From positions 684,416 to 748,415 of the forward strand of contig NZ_VEFR01000002.1 of the NCBI RefSeq assembly GCF_007679035.1: 64,000 nucleotides of DNA, written 5' to 3'. A program made the translations under genes and the position numbers. This DNA comes from Agrococcus jejuensis (lineage in GTDB: Bacteria; Actinomycetota; Actinomycetes; Actinomycetales; Microbacteriaceae). The notes beneath the pieces are model-generated. The model had not been told where the DNA came from. It did not search any database and was given only the letters and a program-made list of their open reading frames with translations. Below are positions 42,108 to 50,746 of the stretch, piece after piece (positions within the stretch are counted from its first letter, which is position 1; each line of letters starts with the position of its first letter).

Positions 42108-42799
42108 GGTCGCTCGCGCACCGCTCGCGCGAGCTCGAGCGCATGGACGACCCGCACGTCGACCCCGCGCTGCTCGAGCGCACGTACCGGCAGTTCGCGT
42201 CGGTGAACGCCCTCGTCTCGCGCTGGCGCGCGCTCTACCGCCGACGCATCCGACCCGCGCTGCCGACCGACCGCCCTGCGACCGTGCTCGACGTCGGGTC
42301 GGGCGGCGGCGACGTCGCGCGGAACCTCGCCGACTGGATGCGACGCGACGGCATCGACGCGCAGGTGACGGGCGTCGATCCCGACGAGCGGGCGCACGCG
42401 TTCGCGACGGCGCGTCCCGCTGACGGCGTGCGATTCGAGCGCGCATCGAGCGCCGACCTCGTCGCCCAGGATCGCCGCTTCGACGTCGCCGTCTCGAACC
42501 ACGTGCTGCACCACCTCGACGACCGCGCGCTCGCCGAGGTGCTCGCCGACAGCGAGGCGCTGACCGACCGGCTCGCGATCCATGCCGACCTCGAGCGCGC
42601 ACGCGTGCCGCTCGTCGCGTTCGGCATCGCCACGTGGCCCCTGCGACGCGGGTCGCTGCTGCACGACGACGGCACCGCGTCCATCCGCCGCAGCCATCGC
42701 GCCGACGAGCTGCGTGCGCTCGCCCCCGAGCCGTGGCGCGTCGAGCGTCTGCTGCCGTACCGGCTGCTGCTCGTGCTCGACCGCGGGGACCGCGGATGA
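42104..42799 (+). CDS. Class I SAM-dependent methyltransferase
   Basis: 231 residues with motif I VLDVGSGGGDVARNLA, acidic post-I VTGVDPDERA and motif VAVSNHVLHHLDD. An N-terminal extension of about 60 residues precedes the Rossmann fold. It overlaps the PKS stop by four bases and is therefore dedicated to its product. Methylation may be on oxygen or ring carbon. Confidence 0.9.
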   Translation: MRSLAHRSRELERMDDPHVDPALLERTYRQFASVNALVSRWRALYRRRIRPALPTDRPATVLDVGSGGGDVARNLADWMRRDGIDAQVTGVDPDERAHAFATARPADGVRFERASSADLVAQDRRFDVAVSNHVLHHLDDRALAEVLADSEALTDRLAIHADLERARVPLVAFGIATWPLRRGSLLHDDGTASIRRSHRADELRALAPEPWRVERLLPYRLLLVLDRGDRG

Positions 42800-43125
42800 G
42801 GGCGTCGCGCCGCCTCGCGACGGGGGCTCTCGCCGTCTACGCGACGACCGCCTGCATGGGCGTGGGCCTCGCGACCGGCGCGTGGCGCAACGAGCGCCAC
42901 CGCTGGGTGCACCACGTCGGCTTCATCGGCGCGACGACGCTCGTCGTCGCCACCGTCGTCGTCGGCCTCGTCGACGCGCCCCGCCGAGCCGGCCGCATCG
43001 CGCCCGCGCTGCTGCCCCTCGCGACGCTGCCGCGCATCCCGACCCGATCCGGGCGGCATCCGCTCGTCGCCCTCACGGCAGCGCCGTGGCTCGTCGCCGC
43101 AGCCCTGCCCCTCGACAAGGAGTGA
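42796..43125 (+). CDS. Small membrane protein in PKS operon
   Basis: 109 residues with about three hydrophobic segments (8-27, 40-60, 88-103) and Arg-rich ends. The family is not recognised. Its four-base overlap with the methyltransferase and three-base gap to the nitroreductase place it firmly in the operon. It may hold the pathway at the membrane or move the lipid-like product. Confidence 0.7.
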   Translation: MRASRRLATGALAVYATTACMGVGLATGAWRNERHRWVHHVGFIGATTLVVATVVVGLVDAPRRAGRIAPALLPLATLPRIPTRSGRHPLVALTAAPWLVAAALPLDKE

Positions 43126-43128
43126 TCC

Positions 43129-43944
43129 ATGGAGCTCTTCGACGCCATCCGCCGCCGGCGCACGACCAACGGCGCCTTCCTGCCCGATCCGGTGCGCGAG
43201 GAGCATCAGCGCCTGCTCATCGAGATGGCGGGGCGTGCGCCGTCGCAGCTCAACAGCCAGCCGTGGCGCTTCGTCATCACCGAGCAGCGCGACACGATCG
43301 AGCAGGTCGCCGCGATCAGCGGCGGCAGCATGACGGAGGCGATGGCGACCGGATCGTTCTTCGAGCGCTACCGGCGCTACTTCCGGTTCTCGAGGAAGGA
43401 GATGGAGGAGCGCCGCGACGGGATGCTGTTCGATCGCCTGCCCGCACCGCTGCGGCCGTTCACCGGGCAGGCGATGACGCCGCGCGGACAGCGGCTCATG
43501 AACACGCTCAAGGTGCCGCAGACGCTCGGCGAGGAGAACCGCAGGCTCGTCGCCGGCTCGCCCATGCTGCTGGGCGTCATGCTCGATCGCGCCGAGCACC
43601 GGCCGGGAGAGCTGTCGTCGTTCTACTCCCTGTTCAGCATGGGCGCGGCGATGGAGAACCTCTGGCTCTCCACCGTCGAGCTGGGTCTCGGCATCCAGTT
43701 CGTGTCGTTCCCCATGGAGGTGCCGGGCCAGTGGGAGCGGATCGTCGAGCTGTTCCGCGTGCCCGACGACCTCGAGCTCATGGCCGTCTACCGCATCGGC
43801 TACGTGCCCGACGAGGCACGGCGTCCCCGCATCGACTGGTCGAGCTCCGAGCGCAAGCGACCCTCGCAGGTCGTCTTCCGCGACACGTGCGAGACGCCGC
43901 AGCTCGGATGGGACGACGCGCCGGGCGACGCCGCGCGCGCCTAG
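43129..43944 (+). CDS. Nitroreductase-family flavoprotein in PKS operon
   Basis: 271 residues, longer than the typical 200-220. FMN-binding pattern: [19 protein letters not shown] at the start, [14 protein letters not shown] and later [34 protein letters not shown]. An insertion of about 50 residues ([17 protein letters not shown]...) lies between. ATG 43129 follows AAGGAG closely. The context suggests a redox step on the polyketide, for example ring oxidation to a quinone; this is inference. Confidence 0.85.
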   Translation: MELFDAIRRRRTTNGAFLPDPVREEHQRLLIEMAGRAPSQLNSQPWRFVITEQRDTIEQVAAISGGSMTEAMATGSFFERYRRYFRFSRKEMEERRDGMLFDRLPAPLRPFTGQAMTPRGQRLMNTLKVPQTLGEENRRLVAGSPMLLGVMLDRAEHRPGELSSFYSLFSMGAAMENLWLSTVELGLGIQFVSFPMEVPGQWERIVELFRVPDDLELMAVYRIGYVPDEARRPRIDWSSSERKRPSQVVFRDTCETPQLGWDDAPGDAARA

Positions 43945-43953
43945 GCTCGCAGC

Positions 43954-44226
43954 ATGATCGCCGTGCACCTGCGCTACACCGACGCCCCCGGCCGCCTCGA
44001 GCTGCGCCCCCGCCACCGCGAGCTGCTCGAGGAGCTCGTCGCCGAGGGCGTGCTGCTGGCAGCAGGCCCCTACGAGCACGGCGAGGGCGCCCTGCTGCTG
44101 TTCTCCGCCGATCGCGAGCGCGTGCAGCAGGCGATCGACGCCGACGCCTACATGACGCACCCCGGCGTCGTCATCACGGCGATCGAGGAGTGGAACCCCG
44201 GCATCGGCGGCGTCCGCGCCCTCTGA
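43954..44226 (+). CDS. YciI-family protein
   Basis: 90-residue ferredoxin-like fold protein. Conserved His/Asp residues: RPRHRELLEELVAEGVLLAAGPY and the DADAYMTHPGVV segment matching the YciI 'DPF...G' region. The catalytic function of the family is poorly known. It follows the nitroreductase after nine bases and may belong to the operon. A GAGGTC-loop stem begins three bases after its stop. Confidence 0.85.
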   Translation: MIAVHLRYTDAPGRLELRPRHRELLEELVAEGVLLAAGPYEHGEGALLLFSADRERVQQAIDADAYMTHPGVVITAIEEWNPGIGGVRAL

Positions 44227-44228
44227 GG

Positions 44229-44288
44229 AAGGAATGGAGGTCTTCGGCCACGTGTGAGGTCGAACGTGGCCGAGAACCTCGATTCCTT
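44229..44288. repeat. Intergenic stem-loop family, copy 3 (GAGGTC loop)
   Basis: Nested arms: AAGGAAT (44229-44235)/ATTCCTT (44282-44288), GAGGT (44237-44241)/ACCTC (44276-44280), CGGCCACGT (44245-44253)/ACGTGGCCG (44264-44272). The ten-base loop includes GTGAGGTCGA. It lies directly after the YciI stop. Same design as copies at 6038 and 36562. Confidence 0.75.
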
Positions 44289-44307
44289 GGGCGGTAGGTT
44301 GAGCGGC

Positions 44308-45549
44308 ATGCGCGTGCTCGACGACCTGGCCTCCGTCCGCCCGTTCACCGAGGAGCTGTACCGGCACCTCCACGCGCACCCCGAGCTCTCGGACCGTGAG
44401 CACGAGACCGCTGCGCGCATGGCCGACGAGCTGCGCGCCACCGGCATCGACGAGGTGCACGAGGGCGTCGGCGCCTCGACGGGCGTCGTGGGCATCCTGC
44501 GCAACGGCGACGGCCCCACGATCCTCGTGCGCGCCGACATGGACGGCCTGCCCGTCGTCGAGGACGACATCGTCGACTACCGCTCGACGCAGACCGCCGA
44601 GGTCGACGGCGGCATCGTGGGCGTCATGCACGCGTGCGGCCACGACGTGCACATGGCGACGCTGCAGGGCTCCGTGCGCCTGCTCGCCGCGCACCGCGAG
44701 GCCTGGAGCGGCACCCTCGTCGTCGTCTTCCAGCCCGCCGAGGAGACCGTCGCCGGCGCTCGCAGCATGACGGATGCGCTGCGCGCGCTCGTGCCGTCGA
44801 TCGACGCCGCGCTGGGCCAGCACGTCGCGCCCTACCCGGCGTCGCAGGTGCGCCTGTCCGCCGGTCCGATCATGGCCGCGGTCGACGAGCTCATCGTCAC
44901 GGTGCACGGTCGTGGCGGCCACGGCTCGCAGCCCGAGACGACCATCGACCCCGTCGTCATCGCGGCGTCGATCGTGCTGCGGCTGCAGACGATCGTGAGC
45001 CGCGAGGTGCCGTCGTCGCAGCAGGCCGTCCTCACGGTCGGCACGATCCACGCGGGCACGAAGTCGAACATCATCCCCGAGTCCGCCCGCCTCGGCCTCA
45101 GCATCCGCACGTACGACGAGGCGCTGCGCACGCAGATCCACGCCGCCGTCGAGCGCATCGTGCAGGCGGAGTGCCAGGCCGCGGGCACGGCGCGTCCGGC
45201 GACGATCGAGCACACGCTGTGGGCGCCCGTCACCGACAACGACCCCGGCGTCGTCGCGACCCTGCAGCCCGCGTTCGACGCCGAGTTCGGCGGCGACGTC
45301 GTGCCGATGGAGCGGCTGTCGGGCTCGGAGGACTTCTCGGAGCTCGCCGCCGCGTACGGCGCGCCCTACTGCTTCTGGTTCACCGGCGGCATCGACGATG
45401 CGCGGCATGCCGCTGCGGTCGAGGCCGGCACGGTGCTCACCGACATCCCCACGAACCACTCCCCGGCGTTCGTGCCCGTGCTGCAGCCGACGCTCGACAC
45501 CGCGGTGCGCGCCATGACGACCGCGGTGCTCGCGCACCTCGGTCGCTGA
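44308..45549 (+). CDS. M20-family metallo-amidohydrolase (hippurate hydrolase-like)
   Basis: 413 residues. Metal-site motifs: HAHPELSDREHETA, RADMDGLPV, MHACGHDVHMATL and FQPAEETVAGA with catalytic Glu; a dimerisation domain spans about 185-295 (VHGRGGHGSQPETTIDPV). SGSEDFSELAAAYGAPYCFW includes the last metal ligands. Family members remove acyl groups from amino acids such as N-acyl- or IAA-conjugates. I chose ATG 44308 because the stem-loop repeat occupies the sequence before it. Confidence 0.93.
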   Translation: MRVLDDLASVRPFTEELYRHLHAHPELSDREHETAARMADELRATGIDEVHEGVGASTGVVGILRNGDGPTILVRADMDGLPVVEDDIVDYRSTQTAEVDGGIVGVMHACGHDVHMATLQGSVRLLAAHREAWSGTLVVVFQPAEETVAGARSMTDALRALVPSIDAALGQHVAPYPASQVRLSAGPIMAAVDELIVTVHGRGGHGSQPETTIDPVVIAASIVLRLQTIVSREVPSSQQAVLTVGTIHAGTKSNIIPESARLGLSIRTYDEALRTQIHAAVERIVQAECQAAGTARPATIEHTLWAPVTDNDPGVVATLQPAFDAEFGGDVVPMERLSGSEDFSELAAAYGAPYCFWFTGGIDDARHAAAVEAGTVLTDIPTNHSPAFVPVLQPTLDTAVRAMTTAVLAHLGR

Positions 45550-45570
45550 CGCGTCGGCGGGCGACGCGGA

Positions 45571-46011
45571 TCAGGATGCGTCGGGCTGCTCGACCGGCGT
45601 GAGCCGGAAGATGGGGAACACGCGGCCCTCGGCCGTCGCCTCGTAGCCGGCGAACGACGGGCCGGCCTGCTTGAACGTCTCCCAGACGCGGTCGCGCTCT
45701 GCCCCCTCGAGCTCGGTGACCGCGACGCGCACCACGCGGATCGGCTCGCCCAGGTCGCCTGCGACCTCGAGGTCGATCTCGTCGGCGCGGCGCAGCCCGA
45801 ACGTCCACGCCGGATGCCTCGGCGAGCCCGCGGCGCTCGCCACCACATGCCAGCCACCGTGCTCCTCGAGCGCCATGAGCGGCGTGAGGGCGATGGTGCC
45901 ATCCTTCTTGGGGATGTGCAGCAGGCCGAGCGAGCGGCCGAAGTCCACCGGCGCGTGCACCTCGCCCTCGCCGGTGCGGAACGCGTCGATGATCATGTCG
46001 TTGAAGGCCAT
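45571..46011 (-). CDS. Deazaflavin (F420)-dependent nitroreductase-family protein
   Basis: 146 residues of the Ddn-like split-barrel group (PF04075-like). DMIIDAFRTGEGEV, TPLMALEEHGGWHVVASAAGSPRHPAWTFGL and ERDRVWETFKQAGPSFAGYEATAEGRVFPIFRL match the family throughout. It uses reduced F420 or a related cofactor for quinone or nitro reduction, which implies F420 synthesis elsewhere in the genome. Single gene; a long inverted repeat lies upstream. Confidence 0.87.
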   Translation of the reverse strand: MAFNDMIIDAFRTGEGEVHAPVDFGRSLGLLHIPKKDGTIALTPLMALEEHGGWHVVASAAGSPRHPAWTFGLRRADEIDLEVAGDLGEPIRVVRVAVTELEGAERDRVWETFKQAGPSFAGYEATAEGRVFPIFRLTPVEQPDAS

Positions 46012-46062
46012 GGTGTGGGCAACGCCGGGCGCGGTCCGCGTGTTCCTGCAGAGACCGATCCG

Positions 46063-46153
46063 TGAGGTGCGAGCGCAGCGAGCCTCGAAGGGATCCGAAC
46101 CGAGGTCATCGGCAGGGAACCCTTCGAGGCTCGCCCTTCGGGCTCGCACCTCA
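46063..46153. repeat. Long intergenic inverted repeat (27 paired bases)
   Basis: Outer arms TGAGGTGCGAGC (46063-46074)/GCTCGCACCTCA (46142-46153) and inner 15-bp arms (46078-46092/46120-46134) pair perfectly, separated by unequal bulges. The central loop is 27 bases. The GCGCAGCGAG and TCGAAGGG elements resemble repeats seen in other Microbacteriaceae. A related but diverged element ends the window. Confidence 0.75.
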
Positions 46154-46190
46154 GGGAGCGAGTGGTGCACGTCCTCGGGAGGACGGCGAG

Positions 46191-47522
46191 CTACGCCGTC
46201 GCCACGTGCGCCGTCGCGACGCGGCGCAGCAGCGGCCGCGTCACGAGCAGACCCACCCCGACGATCACGACGCCCGTCACCACGACGCCGGCGGTGATGA
46301 GCACCGTCACGGGCTCGAACAGCAGCGCCATGCCCAGCAGCGGCACCACGAGCACGCTTGCGGCGATCGCCGAGACGGCGACGACGAGCAGCAGCGGCGA
46401 CAGCACCGCCCAGCGGCGGGCGGCATCCATCGTCGACACGTCCATGCCGCCGTGGTGCAGCGCGCGCGACAGCGCGCGGCCGTCGAGGATGGACGCCGCC
46501 TGCTGCAGCCCCACCGTGCACGCGACCGTGAGGAACGATCCGACGATCGTGATGATCAGGCCGGTGCGGATGTCGGCGGCGAGGGTCATCTCGCCCCCGG
46601 CGTCGGCGCTGCCGAGCAGCGCCGAGCCGACGCCGGCGATGACGCCGACGAACGTCACGAGCGCGACGCCGCCCACCTGCCGCCAGGCCGCCTTGGGCGA
46701 CTCGAGCACCGTGCGCGCCGCGATGAGGCGGACGGGGCTCGACGCGCGACGCGCCTGGATGCGCGCCTGCACGCCCAGCAGCCACGGTCCCAGCAGGTTG
46801 AGCACGAGCATGGCGATGCCGAACCCGACGCCCAGCACGGCGACCATCGCGACCACGCCGAGGGCCGCTCCGATGCTCGCGAACGACGAGAACGCGCCTG
46901 CGACGATCGCCATGGCGGCGACGGCGAGCACGATGACGATCCAGTGCACGCGAGCCGGTGTCTCGCGGCGGGCGACGCCGAGCGGCGTCACCATGACGCG
47001 CCGCATCGACAGCAGCGCGCTCGAGGCGGCGAGCAGCGTGACGGCTGCGGCCAGGCCGATGGACCACGTCGCCGGCAGCAGCGCGCTGGCACCCAGCGGC
47101 TCGCCCGCGAACGGGATGAGGCCGATGAGCGGGCTCGTCGCCGCGGCACCGGCGACGCCGAGGATGGCGCCGACGAGCGCGAGCGCCGTCGCCTCGGCCA
47201 CCGCGAGCGCCAGCACGGTGCCGCTCGTCGCACCCAGCAGCCGCAGCGCTGCGAGGCGGTCGTCGCGGCGGCGGGCCGACAGCCGTGCCGCCGAGCCGCC
47301 GAGCGAGACGAGCGGCACGGCGAGCAGCGCCAGGGCGACGACGGCGAGCAGCTGGTAGAGCGCGGCGTCGGGCGTCGTCCACGTGAAGAACGCGCGCGCA
47401 CCGCCCACCACGATGCCGAGCAGCCACGTCACGATGCCGAACGCGATCATCGGCAGCGCGAGCACCGCGGCGCCCTGCGTCGACGGGCGCAGCATGAGCG
47501 GGGCGAGACGCAGGGCGCTCAT
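46191..47522 (-). CDS. FtsX-like ABC transporter permease
   Basis: 443 residues with eight to ten hydrophobic segments and FtsX/MacB-style cytoplasmic regions (GGSAARLSARRRDDRLAALRLLGATSG, repeated near 270-300 as VRLIAARTVLESPKAAW). The motif 'RxxRLAxLRLLGAT' is typical of actinobacterial FtsX permeases. ATG 47522 overlaps the ATPase stop by four bases. It probably exports or senses a peptide/lipid, as BceAB-like systems do; no two-component pair is adjacent. Confidence 0.9.
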   Translation of the reverse strand: MSALRLAPLMLRPSTQGAAVLALPMIAFGIVTWLLGIVVGGARAFFTWTTPDAALYQLLAVVALALLAVPLVSLGGSAARLSARRRDDRLAALRLLGATSGTVLALAVAEATALALVGAILGVAGAAATSPLIGLIPFAGEPLGASALLPATWSIGLAAAVTLLAASSALLSMRRVMVTPLGVARRETPARVHWIVIVLAVAAMAIVAGAFSSFASIGAALGVVAMVAVLGVGFGIAMLVLNLLGPWLLGVQARIQARRASSPVRLIAARTVLESPKAAWRQVGGVALVTFVGVIAGVGSALLGSADAGGEMTLAADIRTGLIITIVGSFLTVACTVGLQQAASILDGRALSRALHHGGMDVSTMDAARRWAVLSPLLLVVAVSAIAASVLVVPLLGMALLFEPVTVLITAGVVVTGVVIVGVGLLVTRPLLRRVATAHVATA

Positions 47523-48355
47523 GCGCGCACCTGCCACTGCTGCTCGGTGGTGAGCGGCACGCGCGGTGCGGCCGGGGTGCCGTACGCGGGATGCGGCGCG
47601 GCCACGGCCGTGCCGGGCGCGGGCGGCGCCAGCGTGCCGGCCGGCTGCGGCGACGCGGCGGGTGCGCCGGCAGCCCCGGCGCCCGCATCCACGAGCAGTC
47701 CGTCGCGCATCCGCACGACGCGGCTGCAGCGTGCGGCGACCTGCTCGTCGTGCGTCACGAGCACGAGCGTACGGCCGCGACCGACGGTCGCCGACAGCAG
47801 CGCCGACATGACCTCGGCGCTCGTGACCGAGTCGAGCGCGCCGGTGGGCTCGTCGGCGAAGACGATGGATGCGCCCGTCACCTGGGCACGGGCGATGGCG
47901 ACGCGCTGTGCCTGGCCGCCCGAGAGCTGGCCGATGCGGCGATCCTCCATGCCCGCGAGGCCGAGGGAGCCCAGCCACATCGCGGCCTCCTGGATCGCCG
48001 ACGCCCGGGGAGCGCCGACGAGCATGAGCGCGAGCGCCACGTTCTCGACGGCCGTGAGCTCGGGCACGAGCATGCCCTCCTGGAACACGAAGCCGAAGCG
48101 CTCGCGCCGCAGCCTCGTGCGCTCGGCATCCGACAGCCGTGCCACGTCGACGACGCCCATGGGCGTCGCGAGGTGCACGGCGCCCACGTCGGGCGTCACG
48201 ATGCCCGCGAGGGCGTGGAGGAGCGTCGTCTTGCCGGAGCCCGACGCGCCCATGATCGCGACGGCCTCGCCGGGCGCGATGTCGATGTCGACGCCCGCGA
48301 GGGCTGTCGTCGGTCCATAGGTCTTGCGGAGTCCCCGCGCACTGATCGCCTGCAT
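47519..48355 (-). CDS. ABC transporter ATP-binding protein (MacB/LolD-like)
   Basis: 278 residues. Walker A GASGSGKTTLL, Q-loop VFQEGMLVPELT, signature LSGGQAQRVAIARAQ, Walker B IVFADEPTGALDS and switch THDEQ are complete. The 50-residue Pro/Ala-rich tail after about 228 is unusual for the family. It pairs with the permease by 4-bp overlap. Confidence 0.93.
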   Translation of the reverse strand: MQAISARGLRKTYGPTTALAGVDIDIAPGEAVAIMGASGSGKTTLLHALAGIVTPDVGAVHLATPMGVVDVARLSDAERTRLRRERFGFVFQEGMLVPELTAVENVALALMLVGAPRASAIQEAAMWLGSLGLAGMEDRRIGQLSGGQAQRVAIARAQVTGASIVFADEPTGALDSVTSAEVMSALLSATVGRGRTLVLVTHDEQVAARCSRVVRMRDGLLVDAGAGAAGAPAASPQPAGTLAPPAPGTAVAAPHPAYGTPAAPRVPLTTEQQWQVRA

Positions 48356-48419
48356 GTTGCAAGCCTCGCCGCGAGGCCCTGACGGCCGCGTCGGGCGTGC
48401 GGACGATCCCCGCCCGCGC

Positions 48420-48441
48420 CCCTCATCCGCGCGGATGAGGG
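48420..48441 (-). terminator. Perfect hairpin after NYN-LOTUS gene
   Basis: CCCTCATCCG pairs with CGGATGAGGG around a two-base CG loop, 17 bases after the NYN-domain stop. Not followed by a T tract; acts as terminator or an operator for the ABC genes downstream. Confidence 0.5.
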
Positions 48442-48457
48442 ACGTGGGCCCGCGGGA

Positions 48458-49534
48458 CTAGTCCTTCGCCGTGAGGCGGATGAGGCGGGCCTGGCCCTCC
48501 TCGCGCATCTGCGCGAGCTCCTGATGCGCCGTGACGAAGTCGGTGAACGAGCGGTACCCGAGGGTCTTCTCGTTGAACGACGGATCCATGCGCTTCATCT
48601 GCGCCTTCACGACGTTGGCATGCAGCCACTCGTCGTCGTCCTTCGCGTGGCTCACGCGCATGGCGCGCTCGAGCAGCGCCGCGGCCGCCTCCTCGGCGTC
48701 GCCGATCGGGTCGGCACCGTCCTCGTCGTCGTCCTCGTCGATGTCGACGATCTCGCGCTCGACGGGCTTGGACGCCGCAGGCGCCTTCGTCTCGGTCGCG
48801 GGGATCTCGACGGCGGGCGACTCGGTCGACGACTCCTCGGCCCTGGGCCGACGGCGCCGGCCGTTCGACCTCGGCTGCTCGGGCTCGGCCGACGGCTCGG
48901 TCGACGGCTCGGCCGCCACCTGCTCCTGCGCCGCCGTGGGCTTCGAGCCCTTCGGCGGGATGTCGGGACGCTCGACGCCCGGCAGCGCGTCGTAGTCGGC
49001 GAACTCGTCGCACGCGGCGGCGAGCGACTTCGACGTCGAGCCGGCCACGCCGATGCCGACGACGAAGCGGCCGAGGCGCTTGGCCTTCTGCGCGAGCGCG
49101 ATGTAGTCGGAGTCGCCCGCCACGATCACGACGTGCGTGATGTCGGGCAGGCGGAAGAGATCCTCCATCACGTCGACCGCGAGGCGGATGTCGGCGCCGT
49201 TCTTGATGCCGCGCGTCGTCGGGAAGAGCTGCACGAGGTCGACGGCGCGGGCGAGCAGCTGCTGCCGGTAGCCGGCGTTCACGGCGACCGACCAGTCGGC
49301 GTACGCCTTCGAGATCACCGGCGTGCCGAACGACGCGGCGTAGTCGAGGATCGCGCCCACGTCGACCGTCGCCTGCTCGACGCGCGTCGCGACCGCATCC
49401 GTCGACCCGCGCTGCACCGACTTCACGCGCTGCTGGTGGAACGTGCCCCTGCCGTGCAGCTGGTCGTAGCGCGAGATGACGATGTTGTCGAAGTCGATGT
49501 AGACGGCGACGCGGGAGTCGGCCGGATCGATCAT
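48458..49534 (-). CDS. NYN (PIN-like) nuclease domain plus OST-HTH/LOTUS domain protein
   Basis: 358 residues. The N-terminal NYN domain (about 8-165) has acidic catalytic residues in VAVYIDFDNI, GADIRLAVDVMEDL and IVAGDSDYIALAQKAK, as in LabA/MARF1-type RNases. A Pro/Glu/Asp-rich linker of about 120 residues follows. The C-terminal LOTUS domain (about 300-358; WLHANVVKAQMKRMDPSFNEKTLGYRSFTDF) binds RNA. An RNA-processing role is likely. It is isolated by a 182-base upstream gap and a hairpin downstream. Confidence 0.9.
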   Translation of the reverse strand: MIDPADSRVAVYIDFDNIVISRYDQLHGRGTFHQQRVKSVQRGSTDAVATRVEQATVDVGAILDYAASFGTPVISKAYADWSVAVNAGYRQQLLARAVDLVQLFPTTRGIKNGADIRLAVDVMEDLFRLPDITHVVIVAGDSDYIALAQKAKRLGRFVVGIGVAGSTSKSLAAACDEFADYDALPGVERPDIPPKGSKPTAAQEQVAAEPSTEPSAEPEQPRSNGRRRRPRAEESSTESPAVEIPATETKAPAASKPVEREIVDIDEDDDEDGADPIGDAEEAAAALLERAMRVSHAKDDDEWLHANVVKAQMKRMDPSFNEKTLGYRSFTDFVTAHQELAQMREEGQARLIRLTAKD

Positions 49535-49716
49535 GGTGCCCCTTTCGGCGGCTTCCAGTCTGGCACCGGTCCCCCGCCGGTCGTCGCCGAGTCGCCGTGC
49601 GTCGCCCTACCCGCCCGCCTTCAGGCGGGCGGGAGTAGCATCCGCATCGAGCCGCCGCGCACCCGGCGGCCGTCTCGACGTCGCCGCGTGGCGACGAGCG
49701 CATGAGGAGACTCGAC

Positions 49717-50640
49717 GTGAGCAGCACGACCCCCGCAGGCTGGTACCCCGACCCCGAGCGCGAGGGCGCGACCCGCTGGTGGGACGGCGCCCAGTGGGCC
49801 CCGTCCCAGGACCCCGCGGCGACCGACGACCGCTTCAAGCCCAAGGACGACGCGGATGCGGGCGCCGGGACCGGCGAGACCGGCGCTGCCGCGACGGATG
49901 CGGAGCCGTCGTGGTCACCCGAGCCGTACGCGGGTCCCGGCTCGGCCTGGGACGGCCAGGATGCCGCCGCGTCGTCGACGTCGTCGTGGAACCCCACGCC
50001 CGCCTCGACCCCGCAGCCCTCGGCATCCGCTCCGTCCTGGCAGCAGCAGGAGCCGCCGTCGTGGCAGCCGCAGCAGTCGGCACCCGCGTGGGGACAGGGC
50101 CAGCAGGCGGCAGCGCCCGCGTACGGCGCACCGCAGGACTTCAGCCAGCCCGGCGCGCAGCAGTGGAACTCGTACGGCACGCCGCCGAAGAAGAGCCGCA
50201 CGGGCCTGTTCGTCGGCATCGGTGCCGGCGTGCTCGTGCTGCTGCTCCTGCTCGTCGGCGGCGGCATCTGGGCGGTGTCGAGCTTCATCGGCGGCGCGAG
50301 CCAGGTGCAGACGCAGGGCGGCGGATCCGGTGGCGGCGGCACCGGTGGCGCGCAGGGCCCCGGCACGTGGCAGGTGGAGGTCGGCGCCGGCGGCGGGGAA
50401 TCGGTCACCGAGTTCGAGATCACGACGGCCGGGAACTACGAGATCAGCGTCGTCGCCCTGAACGACGGCGATCCGCGGATCACTGTGTCAGGCAACGGTC
50501 AGACGTGGGAGGACGACGACAGCGGCGAGGGCACCGACTCGCTGCTCACTGCGTCGCTGTCGCCGGGCACGTACACGATCGCCGTCGAGGAGTACTTCGA
50601 CGACGCGCTCGTCGCGAGCATCACGGTCACGCAGCGCTGA
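49717..50640 (+). CDS. DUF2510 membrane protein with exported beta-rich domain
   Basis: 307 residues. The N-terminal DUF2510 motif is TPAGWYPDPEREGATRWWDGAQW; a Gln/Pro/Ser-rich disordered cytoplasmic stretch follows to about 160, one membrane segment at 168-190, a Gly-rich linker, and an exported beta domain (about 215-307) that may bind ligand. GTG 49717 is chosen since GAGGAG stands seven bases upstream; ATG 49702 lies inside that site. Function unknown. Confidence 0.85.
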   Translation: MSSTTPAGWYPDPEREGATRWWDGAQWAPSQDPAATDDRFKPKDDADAGAGTGETGAAATDAEPSWSPEPYAGPGSAWDGQDAAASSTSSWNPTPASTPQPSASAPSWQQQEPPSWQPQQSAPAWGQGQQAAAPAYGAPQDFSQPGAQQWNSYGTPPKKSRTGLFVGIGAGVLVLLLLLVGGGIWAVSSFIGGASQVQTQGGGSGGGGTGGAQGPGTWQVEVGAGGGESVTEFEITTAGNYEISVVALNDGDPRITVSGNGQTWEDDDSGEGTDSLLTASLSPGTYTIAVEEYFDDALVASITVTQR

Positions 50641-50746
50641 GGCCATCCTCGGGCGGTCCAGCGACACGCCCGAGGGGGTCGGCGCAGGGTTGCATCGTGC
50701 GTCGATCCTCGGCATCGTGGCCTGCTCGCGATCCGAGAGGAGCACC

